From Stutzerimonas stutzeri (lineage in GTDB: Bacteria > Pseudomonadota > Gammaproteobacteria > Pseudomonadales > Pseudomonadaceae): a DNA stretch of 64,000 bases. Shown piece by piece: positions 43,084-52,704 of this stretch (within the stretch, counting starts at the first letter, position 1; each line of letters opens with the position of its first letter). The notes below the pieces were generated by a model. That model did no database searches and was not told the origin of the DNA. It saw nothing but the letters and a program-made list of their open reading frames with translations. Both the position numbers and the translations under genes were made by a program. Where the stretch lies: contig DDKB01000001.1 in NCBI GenBank assembly GCA_002339675.1, positions 62,001 to 126,000 of the forward strand, written 5' to 3'.

Positions 43084-44589
43084 TCAATTGTTATACAGGT
43101 CGATGATGGCGCTGCCGGCCAGGCTGTTACTCTTGCTCTGGTCGTTGCGCGCCTGCTCGATCTTGTGCAGGTAGACATCGTCGATATCACCGGTGACGTA
43201 GTGACCGTCGAACACCGCACAATCGAACTGGTCGATCTTCACCTTGCCGCCACCGACCGCGTCGATCAGGTCGGACAGATCCTGGTAAACCAGCCAGTCG
43301 GCACCAATCAGCTCAGCCACCTCGTCGGTGGTGCGGTTATGCGCGATCAGCTCATGCGCGCTCGGCATGTCGATCCCGTACACGTTGGGGTAACGTACGG
43401 CTGGCGCGGCGGAGCAGAAGTAGACGTTCTTCGCCCCGGCTTCACGGGCCATCTGGATGATCTGCTTGCAGGTGGTACCGCGCACGATGGAATCGTCCAC
43501 CAGCATCACGTTCTTGCCGCGGAACTCGAGGTCGATGGCGTTGAGCTTTTGCCGCACAGACTTCTTGCGTGCTGCCTGGCCGGGCATGATGAAGGTCCTG
43601 CCGATGTAGCGATTCTTGACGAAGCCTTCACGGAACTTGACCCCCAACCGGTTGGCCAGCTCCAGGGCCGCGGTGCGGCTGGTGTCGGGAATGGGGATGA
43701 CTACGTCGATGTCGTGGTCCGGCCGCTCACGCAGGATCTTGTCGGCCAGCTTTTCACCCATGCGCAGGCGCGCCTTGTACACCGATACGCCGTCCATCAG
43801 GGAGTCGGAGCGCGCAAGATAGACGTGCTCGAAGATGCATGGCGCGTATTGCGGATTCGGCGCGCATTGACGGGTGTGCAGCTTGCCGTCGGCAGTGATG
43901 TACACCGCCTCTCCGGGCGCCAGGTCGCGAATTAGCGAAAAACCGAGCACGTCCAAGGCGACGCTTTCCGAGGCGATCATGTACTCAACGCCCTGGTCGG
44001 TATGCCGCTGGCCGAAGACGATGGGGCGGATCGCGTGGGGATCGCGGAAACCGACGATGCCATAGCCGGTAACCATCGCCACCACGGCGTAGCCGCCGAC
44101 GCAGCGCTCATGCACCTTGGCCACCGCGGCGAAAACGTCTTCCTCGGTCGGTTGCAGCTTGCCCCGCACCGCCAGCTCGTGGGCGAAGACGTTGAGCAAC
44201 ACTTCCGAATCGGAATTGGTGTTCACGTGACGCAGGTCTGACTCGTAGATTTCCTTGGTCAGCTGATCGACGTTGGTCAGGTTGCCGTTGTGAGCGAGCG
44301 TGATGCCATACGGCGAGTTCACGTAGAACGGCTGCGCTTCGGCCGAACTGGAACTGCCCGCCGTCGGGTAGCGCACATGGCCGATGCCCATGTTGCCGAC
44401 CAGGCGCTGCATATGGCGTTGCTGGAAGACGTCACGGACCAGCCCGTTGTCCTTGCGCAAGAACAGCTTGCCACAATCGCTGGTCACGATTCCGGCGGCG
44501 TCCTGTCCGCGGTGTTGCAAAACGGTAAGCGCGTCGTACAACGCCTGATTGACGTTCGACTTACCGACAATGCCGACAATGCCACACAT
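43084..44589 (-). CDS. purF: Amidophosphoribosyltransferase
   Basis: 501-residue first committed enzyme of purine synthesis, transferring glutamine nitrogen to PRPP. Cys2 after Met (MCGIVGIVG) is the glutaminase nucleophile. The PRPP loop is VMLVDDSIVRGTT near residue 365. It lies 82 bases after cvpA, as in many proteobacteria. AGAGG is upstream of the ATG. Confidence 0.98.
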   Translation of the reverse strand: MCGIVGIVGKSNVNQALYDALTVLQHRGQDAAGIVTSDCGKLFLRKDNGLVRDVFQQRHMQRLVGNMGIGHVRYPTAGSSSSAEAQPFYVNSPYGITLAHNGNLTNVDQLTKEIYESDLRHVNTNSDSEVLLNVFAHELAVRGKLQPTEEDVFAAVAKVHERCVGGYAVVAMVTGYGIVGFRDPHAIRPIVFGQRHTDQGVEYMIASESVALDVLGFSLIRDLAPGEAVYITADGKLHTRQCAPNPQYAPCIFEHVYLARSDSLMDGVSVYKARLRMGEKLADKILRERPDHDIDVVIPIPDTSRTAALELANRLGVKFREGFVKNRYIGRTFIMPGQAARKKSVRQKLNAIDLEFRGKNVMLVDDSIVRGTTCKQIIQMAREAGAKNVYFCSAAPAVRYPNVYGIDMPSAHELIAHNRTTDEVAELIGADWLVYQDLSDLIDAVGGGKVKIDQFDCAVFDGHYVTGDIDDVYLHKIEQARNDQSKSNSLAGSAIIDLYNN

Positions 44590-44671
44590 GCAAGGAACCT
44601 CTCAGTTATTACAGGCTGATCCGGACGCCGCGGGCGCGGCGTCCTGGTACATCCGCTACAGAGCGCCCGCC

Positions 44672-45184
44672 TCAGCCGGCAGGGCCGAGCGAGCCGGCAA
44701 CCCACTGACTGCCGAACCCGAGGATCAGGTTCTTCGACCAGTCGGCCACCAATAGAAAATGCGGCAGCAGTGCCGACTCGCGCCACCAGGGGTCCTGCTG
44801 TACCGGCGCCAGGCTCAACAGCCCGACCAGCACTACGATAAGCAAGCCGCCGCGCGCCGCGCCGAACACCATACCCAGGAAACGATCGGTACCGGACAAC
44901 CCGGTCACGCGCACCAGCTCCCCGATTAGAAAATTAATCAGTGCACCGACCATCAACGTCACCACGAAAAGGATGGCGCATGCCGCGATGACCTGAAAGG
45001 AAGGGGTACTGATGTAATCAGCCAGATAATGTGACAACGCGCCACCGAACATCCAGGCGACGACCCCGGCGACGATCCAGGTGAGCAGTGAAAGCGCTTC
45101 CTTGACAAAGCCGCGCTTCAAGCTGATCAGGCTGGAGATGAGCACAACGGCGCAGAACGCCCAATCGACCCAGGTGAACGTCAC
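44672..45184 (-). CDS. cvpA: CvpA family membrane protein
   Basis: 170-residue inner-membrane protein with four to five hydrophobic segments (starting FTWVDWAFCAVVLISSLIS). The conserved core is RFLGMVFGAARGGLLIVVLVGLL. It is named from colicin V production in E. coli; its biochemical role is unknown, with later work linking it to envelope stress tolerance. AGGAA precedes the ATG. It precedes purF and follows the SPOR-domain gene, the standard order. Confidence 0.94.
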   Translation of the reverse strand: MTFTWVDWAFCAVVLISSLISLKRGFVKEALSLLTWIVAGVVAWMFGGALSHYLADYISTPSFQVIAACAILFVVTLMVGALINFLIGELVRVTGLSGTDRFLGMVFGAARGGLLIVVLVGLLSLAPVQQDPWWRESALLPHFLLVADWSKNLILGFGSQWVAGSLGPAG

Positions 45185-45308
45185 AGGGGTTCCTGCAAAT
45201 TGGAAAGGCCGCGCATTTTAGCAGAGCGCCAGCGCGCCCGTAACCACCGCACTCGCCTGCCCGCTATCCGCGCTCGGACGTGAGCGACCGAGGCCCAGAC
45301 GGTCCCGC

Positions 45309-45929
45309 TCAGCGGCTTTCAGGCTTGAAGCGCACGACGAAGCCCTTGAGCTTCTGCTGGCGCTCCAACTGGTCACGAAGGCGATCGGCCTCGTCTCGCT
45401 CCACAAGCGGCCCGACGAAAACCCGGTTCATGCCGTCGGCGGTACGGATGTAGGCGTTGTAGCCCTGGGAGCGCAAGGTCTTTTGCAGCTTGTCGGCGTT
45501 GTCACGACTCGACAGGCTGGCCAGCTGCACCGACCAGCTGACCGGCAGGTCTGCGCTGTCCAGGTGCGATTCGGCCGAGGGCGCCGGGGCCGGTTCCGGT
45601 GCGGGCTCGGCCGGCTGCGGAGCAGGCTCAGGGGCTTGCGGTTGCGGAGCTGGAGCCGGGGCGGGTGTGATAGGCGCAGGCGGTGTCGGGGCGTCTGTCG
45701 GGCCCTGTTCGACGATCTCGTAGTCATCGTCGACCGGTGGCGCCTCGGGCACCTCGACGGGCTGCGTCTCGGTCGCCGGCATTGGGGGCGCTTCAGGCAT
45801 GCGCGGCGCATCAACCTCCAGCGAGCCGGCCGGATCCTCACGATTGAAAAGCATCGGCACGAATATGACCGCCAACGCAACGAGTACCAGCGCGCCCACA
45901 ATGCGCTGCATCAATCCTCTGTCCACCAC
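45309..45929 (-). CDS. SPOR-domain membrane protein (DedD-like)
   Basis: 206 residues: one transmembrane helix (about 9-27), a long Pro/Ala/Glu/Gln-rich periplasmic linker (about 30-125), and a C-terminal SPOR domain (residues about 131-206; WSVQLASLSSRDNADK, RVFVGPLVERDEA, GFVVRFKP). SPOR domains bind glycan strands lacking stem peptides at the division site. Its SPOR domain closely resembles the one fused to GspD nearby. GTG start at 45929 after GGGGGG; an ATG at 45911 is an alternative. Located between folC and cvpA as in related genomes. Confidence 0.9.
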   Translation of the reverse strand: MVDRGLMQRIVGALVLVALAVIFVPMLFNREDPAGSLEVDAPRMPEAPPMPATETQPVEVPEAPPVDDDYEIVEQGPTDAPTPPAPITPAPAPAPQPQAPEPAPQPAEPAPEPAPAPSAESHLDSADLPVSWSVQLASLSSRDNADKLQKTLRSQGYNAYIRTADGMNRVFVGPLVERDEADRLRDQLERQQKLKGFVVRFKPESR

Positions 45930-45943
45930 CGTGTCGCCCCCCG

Positions 45944-47224
45944 CTATGCCGCGTTCTGCTCAAGCCATGCCAGCGCCTGCGCGACGCAATAAAAAGACCC
46001 GAACAGCACGATCTCGTCACCGTCGGTCGCCTCGGCGAGCTGACACTCCAGCGCCTGCACGATTCCCTCATGGATACTGACGCGCGCGCCGCGTTCTTTC
46101 AATGCCGCACCGATCTCGGTTGCCGGTCGCGAACGTGGCGTCGGCAGGGGCGCAACGGCCCAGCGGTCGAATCTCGCCAGCAACGCATCCAGCACCCCGG
46201 GCAGATCCTTGTCCGCCAGCAGCCCGAACACAGCCAACCGTCGCCCGCGCAGGGACTGCGAACCGAGCTGGCGCGCCAGGAACGCCGCCGCGTGCGGGTT
46301 GTGCCCGACATCCAGCACAACCGGCACTTCGCGCCCCTTCCAGCGACAGACGCGGCGATCCAGGCGCCCGACCATTTGGGTCTTTTCCAGCGCCGCTGCC
46401 AGGCGGTCGGGCTGCCAGGGCGCGTCCAGCAGGGCGTAGGCCTGCAACGCCAGCGCCGCATTTTCTAGCGGCAGACGCGGTATCGGCAGATCTGCAAGCT
46501 CACGTGTATGACCGGCACGGTCCCGGCCCTGCCAGCGCCAACCCGCACCATGCGGATGGAGGTCGAAATCCGCGCCCGCTACCCACAGCGGCGCGCCGAT
46601 GGCTTGCGCGTGCTGGCGCAGCGTGTCGGGCGGCTCGCGGTCACCGCACACGGCAGGCCGCCCCGGACGAAAGATACCGGCCTTCTCGACTGCGACGCTC
46701 TCGCGCGTCGTGCCCAGATACTCGGCATGATCCAGCCCGATGTTCGTCACTACCGCGACGTCCGCATCGACGAGATTCACCGCGTCAAGGCGGCCACCCA
46801 GCCCGACTTCCAGCACCGCGACATCCAGGTGCTCACGCTGGAACAGCCACAACGCCGCCAGCGTGCCGAACTCGAAATAGGTCAGGGAAATGTCACCGCG
46901 CGCCTGCTCGACGGCCTCGAACGCCTGGCAGAGTGCCGCGTCGCTCGCCTCCAGGCCGTTCAAGCGGACCCGTTCGTTGTAGCGCACCAGGTGCGGCGAG
47001 CTGTAGACGCCGACCGACCTGCCCTGCTCCGCGAACAGCTGCGCGATCAATGCACAGGTCGAGCCCTTGCCATTGGTGCCCGTGACGGTCACCACCTGCT
47101 TCGCCGGGCGAGTCACACCGAGCCGTGTCGCCACGGCGCGACTGCGCTCGAGCCCCATGTCGATGGCGACGGGATGCAGTTGCTCGAGAAACGCGAGCCA
47201 GTCCTGCAGGGTCCGCGGGGTCAT
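45944..47224 (-). CDS. folC: Bifunctional folylpolyglutamate synthase / dihydrofolate synthase
   Basis: 426-residue Mur-ligase-like ATP enzyme. The P-loop VTVTGTNGKGSTCALIA lies at about residues 43-60, with a characteristic TYFEFGTLAALWLF and VLEVGLGGRLDAVN. It joins glutamate to dihydropteroate and to folates. The ATG overlaps the accD stop (ATGA), so the two are coupled. Confidence 0.97.
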   Translation of the reverse strand: MTPRTLQDWLAFLEQLHPVAIDMGLERSRAVATRLGVTRPAKQVVTVTGTNGKGSTCALIAQLFAEQGRSVGVYSSPHLVRYNERVRLNGLEASDAALCQAFEAVEQARGDISLTYFEFGTLAALWLFQREHLDVAVLEVGLGGRLDAVNLVDADVAVVTNIGLDHAEYLGTTRESVAVEKAGIFRPGRPAVCGDREPPDTLRQHAQAIGAPLWVAGADFDLHPHGAGWRWQGRDRAGHTRELADLPIPRLPLENAALALQAYALLDAPWQPDRLAAALEKTQMVGRLDRRVCRWKGREVPVVLDVGHNPHAAAFLARQLGSQSLRGRRLAVFGLLADKDLPGVLDALLARFDRWAVAPLPTPRSRPATEIGAALKERGARVSIHEGIVQALECQLAEATDGDEIVLFGSFYCVAQALAWLEQNAA

Positions 47225-48114
47225 GCGTCGGCCGTGACCAATGCCTGCTCGGACGGGGTGCGGCGATGTTGCAGTTGCGCCAGCAGTCGCGCTAGACGTG
47301 GGCGCAACTCGGCCCGATGGATGATTAGGTCGATGGCGCCGTGGTCGAGCAGAAACTCGCTACGCTGGAAGCCCTCTGGCAGCTTTTCACGTACCGTCTG
47401 CTCGATGACGCGCGGGCCGGCGAAGCCGATCAGGGCCTTGGGCTCTGCGACGATCACGTCACCGAGCATGGCAAGGCTGGCGGAAACGCCGCCGTACACC
47501 GGATCGGTGAGGACGGAGATGAATGGCAAGCCTTCTTCGCGCATGCGCGCCAGCACCGCGGACGTCTTGGCCATCTGCATCAGCGAGATCAGTGCTTCCT
47601 GCATCCGTGCCCCGCCGGAAGCGGCAAAGCACACCAGCGGGCTACGCTGCTCCAGCGCCACGTTGGCGGCGCGAACGAACCGCTCGCCGACGATGGCGCC
47701 CATCGAGCCGCCCATAAAGGAAAACTCGAAGGCACAAGCCACGACCGGCACGTTCATCAGCGTGCCGCGCATGGCGATCAGCGCATCCTTTTCCCCAGTC
47801 TGTTTCTGCGCAGCCGAGAGGCGATCCTTGTATTTCTTCGAGTCGCGGAATTTCAGGCGATCCACCGGCTCGAGCTCGGCGGCGATCTCCTCCCGGCCTT
47901 CCTTGTCGAGGAAAATGTCCAGTCGCGCGCGCGCGTCGATGCGCATGTGATGCTGGCACTTGGGGCAGACGTCGAGGGTCTTCTCCAGCTCAGGGCGGTA
48001 AAGCACCGCCTCGCAAGACGGGCATTTGTGCCAAAGCCCTTCGGGCACCGAGCTCTTCTGCGTTTCCGAGCGCATGATCGAAGGGATCAGCTTGTCTACC
48101 AGCCAGTTGCTCAT
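47221..48114 (-). CDS. accD: Acetyl-CoA carboxylase carboxyltransferase subunit beta
   Basis: 297-residue subunit with an N-terminal zinc ribbon (CPSCEAVLY...CPKCQHH, about residues 31-56). The carboxyltransferase core has FMGGSMGAIVGERFVRA and ASGGARMQEALISLMQM. Pairs with AccA to carboxylate acetyl-CoA for fatty-acid synthesis. ATG at 48114 chosen (GGAGAA 8 bases upstream) over a GTG 5 codons before. In the 226-base spacer to trpF a small hairpin CGCCCT/AGGGCG occurs near 48220-48245. Confidence 0.97.
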   Translation of the reverse strand: MSNWLVDKLIPSIMRSETQKSSVPEGLWHKCPSCEAVLYRPELEKTLDVCPKCQHHMRIDARARLDIFLDKEGREEIAAELEPVDRLKFRDSKKYKDRLSAAQKQTGEKDALIAMRGTLMNVPVVACAFEFSFMGGSMGAIVGERFVRAANVALEQRSPLVCFAASGGARMQEALISLMQMAKTSAVLARMREEGLPFISVLTDPVYGGVSASLAMLGDVIVAEPKALIGFAGPRVIEQTVREKLPEGFQRSEFLLDHGAIDLIIHRAELRPRLARLLAQLQHRRTPSEQALVTADA

Positions 48115-48340
48115 GCTTTTATTCTCCACAGCTTGTCAGTCCCGCGCGTAACGGCTGCACGCACCGGCAAATTGATCGTTGCGACCGACCGACACTCGGT
48201 GCGGTCGATGTCGCCTGGGCGTTCGCCCTCAAACAAGGGCGTTGTCGCTATAAACTGGCCGCCTGCTCCGGACAGCGAGACCTGGATGGCTAAAGGCCGC
48301 GCCAGCGAATGGTAACTGGACGGTAATGCCTGCCGACTCG

Positions 48341-48964
48341 TCACATCGCGCCTCTTGTCAGCCGCACGAATTCGCGAACCTTGGCTGCATCCTTGATGCC
48401 TTTGTTCGACTCGACACCGCCACTTACATCCACCGCATAGGGACGTACCTGCGCAATCGCCTGCTGGACGTTCGCCGGCGTCAACCCCCCTGCAAGGATC
48501 AACGGCAAGGCCAGATCGGAGGGTATCAGCGACCAGTCGAACACCTCGCCCGTACCACCCGGCACACCGGCGACATAGGCATCCAGCAGAATGGCACTGG
48601 CCCCGCTGTAACGTGCAGCCTCACGGCGAACCTCTTCGGCCGACTGCACGCGCAACGCCTTGTACCAGGGCCGATGAAAACCGTCGCAGGACTCGGGCGA
48701 CTCGTCTCCATGGAATTGCAATACATCGAGCGGCACCGCATCGAGTGTCTCGCTGATCTCGCAGCGCGACGCGTTGACGAACAGGCCAACGGTCGTGACG
48801 AATGGGGGCAATGCCGCGATGATCGCCCGCGCCTGCTGGACACCAACCGCACGAGGACTGGCGGGATAGAATACCAGCCCGATCGCGTCGGCACCGGCTT
48901 CGGCGGCTGCCAGGGCATCTTCGATACGTGTGATTCCACAGATCTTGCTACGAACGATTGGCAA
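48341..48964 (-). CDS. trpF: Phosphoribosylanthranilate isomerase
   Basis: 207-residue TIM-barrel enzyme of tryptophan synthesis. Catalytic Cys in SKICGITR (about residue 8) and Asp in PYAVDVSGGVE (about 178), with GLVFYPASPR and LQFHGDE. No ATG fits the conserved N-terminus: the best start is the TTG at 48964 (L-P-I-V-R-S-K-I-C-G), preceded by GCAGGTG. Earlier in-frame starts have no family support. Confidence 0.94.
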   Translation of the reverse strand: MPIVRSKICGITRIEDALAAAEAGADAIGLVFYPASPRAVGVQQARAIIAALPPFVTTVGLFVNASRCEISETLDAVPLDVLQFHGDESPESCDGFHRPWYKALRVQSAEEVRREAARYSGASAILLDAYVAGVPGGTGEVFDWSLIPSDLALPLILAGGLTPANVQQAIAQVRPYAVDVSGGVESNKGIKDAAKVREFVRLTRGAM

Positions 48965-49063
48965 CGGCGGGCACCTGCGGCAGCGAATCCCGGATGGTAG
49001 CAAAAGCGCCGCCGGCTGCAACCCACCGCCAGCGACATGTCAGCGGCCGGACGTGCAGCGCCA

Positions 49064-49933
49064 TCAAAGCGGCGACTGGCGCACGTCGGGCAGACCGGAG
49101 AGAAAATGCGGCCCCAGGAAGCGATCAGGCAGTTCGAAGTGCTCAGGGTAATCGACCTGGACCAGGTACAGCCCGTACGGATGCGCGGTGACGCCCCCGG
49201 TCCGCCTGACGCGTGATTCGAGCACTTCCCGCGCCCACTCCACCGGACGCTCACCCGCCCCGATGGTCATCAGCACGCCGGCGAAGTTACGCACCATATG
49301 GTGAAGAAAAGCATTGGCCCGCACGTCGATCACGATCAGTCGTCCGTGCTCGAGCAAGTGGAGGTGATGGATGGTCTTGATCGGCGACTTGGCCTGGCAC
49401 TGACGCGCCCGGAAAGCGCTGAAATCATGGGTGCCGACAAAGGCCTTGGCCGCCTCGCGCATACGCTCGATGTCCAGCGGGCGATGATTCCAGGTGACCT
49501 CTTCGGCAAGGTGCGCGGGACGGATCTGATCGTTGTAGATCACGTAGCGGTAACGCCGCGCCATGGCACTGAAGCGCGCATCGAACGTGTCCGGCATCTG
49601 CTTCGCCCAGGTCACGCTGATATCGCCGGGCAGGTTCATGTTCGCACCCATGACCCATGCATGCATGGAGCGCGATACTGGCGTATCGAAATGCACCACC
49701 TGCGCGCAGGCATGAACAAGCGCATCGGTGCGTCCGGCGCAGCTCAGGCTGACCGGATGGCCACCGGCGACCTTGCTCAGCGCGTTTTCCAGTGCCAACT
49801 GGATCGAAGGCACGCCGTCGCGCTGCCGCTGGAAGCCACGGTAGCGCGAGCCCTTGTACTCAACGCCCAGTGCGATTCTGTAAACGCCAACGGCAGCCGT
49901 CGAGGCTGCCGCTTGCTGTACTGCATCGGACAT
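49064..49933 (-). CDS. truA: tRNA pseudouridine(38-40) synthase
   Basis: 289-residue enzyme isomerising uridines 38-40 in the tRNA anticodon stem. The catalytic aspartate lies in AGRTDALVHA. The usual motif is GRTDAGVHA, so Gly is replaced by Leu right after the active-site Asp-Ala. YKGSRYRGFQRQ, the FSAMARRYRY strand, and FLHHMVRNFAG are intact, so activity is likely. It begins 2 bases after fimV stops, so the genes are adjacent in one unit. Confidence 0.96.
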   Translation of the reverse strand: MSDAVQQAAASTAAVGVYRIALGVEYKGSRYRGFQRQRDGVPSIQLALENALSKVAGGHPVSLSCAGRTDALVHACAQVVHFDTPVSRSMHAWVMGANMNLPGDISVTWAKQMPDTFDARFSAMARRYRYVIYNDQIRPAHLAEEVTWNHRPLDIERMREAAKAFVGTHDFSAFRARQCQAKSPIKTIHHLHLLEHGRLIVIDVRANAFLHHMVRNFAGVLMTIGAGERPVEWAREVLESRVRRTGGVTAHPYGLYLVQVDYPEHFELPDRFLGPHFLSGLPDVRQSPL

Positions 49934-49935
49934 TG

Positions 49936-52704
49936 TCAGGCGAGCTTCGCGAGCATCTCGCGCGCCTCCTGCTGCTGGGTATCGCTGCCTTCGCTCATGA
50001 CTTCGTCCAGGATATCGCGGGCACCTTCGGCGTCGCCCATGTCGATGTAGGCGCGCGCCAGATCCAGTTTGGTGGTGGTTTCGTCGGTATCGGCGAAGAA
50101 GTCGAAGTCCTCGTCCATCGTTTCCGGGGCAGGTTCGACCGGATCAATCGCCGCAGCCGGCGCCTGAATCGGCTCGTCAAGCGGCTCGGACAGATCCCGG
50201 GACAAATCACCCAGCTCGGCCTCGACCTGCTCGAGCTCCGAGGCGAGCGTTTCCGGTGCCGCTTCCGGCCCTGCGGCGTTGTCATCATCAAGGGACAGGT
50301 CGAATTCGTCCGGCATGTCCGCAGACTGCGGTGCGTCGGTTAGACCGAAGTCGAAATCATCGTCCGCGTCCGTCTCGAGCGGTGCAGACTCCACGGTCTC
50401 TGAGCGGTCGTCAGCGACACTGCTGGACGCTGCGGACTGCTCGTCGAGGTCGAGGGAGAAGCGAGCAAGCTCATCTTCGAACGAGGGATCACCCGCCTTG
50501 GCTGGTTCATCCAGGTCGAACGAGAAGTCATCGATCGACGATTCCGCTGCAGCCGTCTCAAGCTCCAGCTCGTCGAAGTTGAAATCATCCAGCTCCGAAG
50601 CCGGCTGCTCGGCAGGCGGCTCCGACGCACCGACCACTTCATTGTTCCGCTCAGAACTATTCAGCTCGGGGCCGTTCAGCTCACTGTCCAGTCCGAGGTC
50701 GTCCAGGCTCAGATCGAACGCATCGTCCGCCAGGGGTTCCGGGGTAGTCGAAGGAGCATCCAGCTCAAGATCGTCCAGACTGAAGCTGTCCAGGTCGCTG
50801 CTCGAAGCCGCGCCAGCCACCGCCAGCCCCAGCCCGGCGCCAACCGCCATCGCCGGATAGCGCGCACGCATCTGCTCGATGGCCGCGGACGAGCCGCCAA
50901 TGTCGCGAAGTTCCGCTTCCTGCCGGGCAAACCCTTCGCGGTCGCCCAGCTCGGCATAGACTTCCATCAGCTTTAGGCGCAGGTCACTGCGCTGCGGCTC
51001 GTCGTTCAATGCGTTATGCAAGAGGTCGGCGGCCTGGTTGAACCGACCGTAAGCGATATAAATGTCCGCTTCGGCCAGCGGATCGCTGTCAGCAGCGGCG
51101 AGCGAATCGGTCGGCTCCGCCTCACGCTCGTCTTCAGCCAGGGCGGCAGCGTGTTCGTCATCGCGATCATCCGCAGCGACGAAGAAGGTATCCGACGAGT
51201 TCTCCGCGAGCAGGCTTTCCTGCAACTCCGCCTCTTTCATCGCATTGCGCCGCGACAACGCCATCAGGCCAACCAGCAGCAGCAACAGGGCGCTGCCTCC
51301 GAGCACGCCCAACAGCACCGGATTGGCCATCAGGTCGTCGAGGTAGCTGGGGCTTTCCGCTTCAGACTGGACAGGCGCAGCCGCCGGTTCGGCCGGTTTC
51401 TGCTCGGGCTTGGCGGCGCGCGCCGGTTCTGCGGCAGGCGCGGCTTCGGGTGCGACCTGCGCCTCAGCCGGATCTGTATCCGCCTCGTCTGGCGCTGCTT
51501 CAGCAGCCGCAGCCGCAGGCTCTGCGCTGGCCTCCGCGCTCGTCTCACCCGCTGGCGCCGACGATTCGCCTGCCGGAGCCCCGTCAGTGGCCAACTGGGC
51601 CTGGAGTTTGGCCAGCTGGTCATCCTTCATCTGCATCAGCCGCTGCAACTTGTCCAGCTGGCCCTGCAAATCGTTGAGCCGATCCTTGAGATCAAGGTTC
51701 TCGCGTCGACTGGAGTCGAGGTTCTCCTCGGTGACCGCAAGCTTGTCGCGCAACGCGGCTGCATCGTTGCCGTTTCCGGCCTCGCTTCCGGCTTTGGCCG
51801 AACCGGCCTCCGGCGCGACCAGGCGCAGGCTGTCGCCCTGCTCACTGCGTGCGGGCGAGGCCCCTGCCGAGCCACGCTGCGTCGCATCGAGCTGACGAGT
51901 GCCAGCCGGAGCAGCGCCCGCCGCTTGCCGCCAACTGGCGTTCTGCTGCGCGACCTGCTGGATCGCTTCGGCCTGGCTGCGGCTGGCCACCTGTTCGGCG
52001 GTCGGCAGGCGCAGTACCTGACCATTCTTCATCCGGTTGATGTTGCCGCCAATGAACGCATCGGGATTCAGATCCTGAATCGCCAGCATTGCCTGATGCA
52101 CCGTACCGCCTTGGCGCGCGCGCTCAGCAATCTCCCACAGGGTGTCATTCGGCGTGACTTTGTATTGATCGCCTTGGCCGGTAGCAGTCGGTGCAGCTGG
52201 CGCGGAAGCGGGCCGATTGGCTGCGCGCGGCGCAGCGGCTTGACGCGAAATGGGCGTTGCCACCGGCAATTGCGGTGCCGCTGAGGCGGCGATCTCGGGC
52301 GAGTACAGCGGCGGATCGAGCAGCAACGTGTACTCACGCAGCAGGCGGCCACTCGGCCAGAGCACTTCGATCAGAAAGTTGAGGTAGGGCTCGCGAACCG
52401 GTTTGGTCGAGGAAACGCGAATGATGCTCTTGCCATCCGGACGCAACACGGGGGTGAAGGTCAGATCGGTTAGAAAATACTGGCGATCGACACCCGCACG
52501 GTTGAAATCTTCAGCCGATGCCAATACCGGAACCACCTCCCCAGGTGCCAGGCTCTTTGCATCCAGCAGTTCGATTTCAGCGACCAGTGGCTGATTCAAT
52601 GCGGACTTCAGCTTGACCTCTCCCAAACCCAGCGCATAAGCCATTTCGGAAGTCAGCGCGGTAGCAGCCGCGATTGCCAGCACCAGATTGCGAACCCGAA
52701 CCAT
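49936..52704 (-). CDS. fimV: FimV pilus and polarity hub protein
   Basis: 922-residue inner-membrane protein. It has a signal segment (residues about 5-24), the N-terminal FimV domain (LGLGEVKLKSALNQPL), and a periplasmic LysM peptidoglycan-binding domain (about 176-245, YKVTPNDTLWEIAERA). A coiled coil (about 325-375), Ala/Glu-rich linker, transmembrane helix (about 462-482), and a long acidic cytoplasmic part follow, ending in the conserved TPR-like C-terminal domain (LARAYIDMGDAEGARDILDEV). It organises the polar type IV pilus and activates adenylate cyclase in P. aeruginosa. ATG at 52704 chosen (AAGGAT 7 bases upstream); the frame opens 30 codons earlier. Confidence 0.96.
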   Translation of the reverse strand: MVRVRNLVLAIAAATALTSEMAYALGLGEVKLKSALNQPLVAEIELLDAKSLAPGEVVPVLASAEDFNRAGVDRQYFLTDLTFTPVLRPDGKSIIRVSSTKPVREPYLNFLIEVLWPSGRLLREYTLLLDPPLYSPEIAASAAPQLPVATPISRQAAAPRAANRPASAPAAPTATGQGDQYKVTPNDTLWEIAERARQGGTVHQAMLAIQDLNPDAFIGGNINRMKNGQVLRLPTAEQVASRSQAEAIQQVAQQNASWRQAAGAAPAGTRQLDATQRGSAGASPARSEQGDSLRLVAPEAGSAKAGSEAGNGNDAAALRDKLAVTEENLDSSRRENLDLKDRLNDLQGQLDKLQRLMQMKDDQLAKLQAQLATDGAPAGESSAPAGETSAEASAEPAAAAAEAAPDEADTDPAEAQVAPEAAPAAEPARAAKPEQKPAEPAAAPVQSEAESPSYLDDLMANPVLLGVLGGSALLLLLVGLMALSRRNAMKEAELQESLLAENSSDTFFVAADDRDDEHAAALAEDEREAEPTDSLAAADSDPLAEADIYIAYGRFNQAADLLHNALNDEPQRSDLRLKLMEVYAELGDREGFARQEAELRDIGGSSAAIEQMRARYPAMAVGAGLGLAVAGAASSSDLDSFSLDDLELDAPSTTPEPLADDAFDLSLDDLGLDSELNGPELNSSERNNEVVGASEPPAEQPASELDDFNFDELELETAAAESSIDDFSFDLDEPAKAGDPSFEDELARFSLDLDEQSAASSSVADDRSETVESAPLETDADDDFDFGLTDAPQSADMPDEFDLSLDDDNAAGPEAAPETLASELEQVEAELGDLSRDLSEPLDEPIQAPAAAIDPVEPAPETMDEDFDFFADTDETTTKLDLARAYIDMGDAEGARDILDEVMSEGSDTQQQEAREMLAKLA

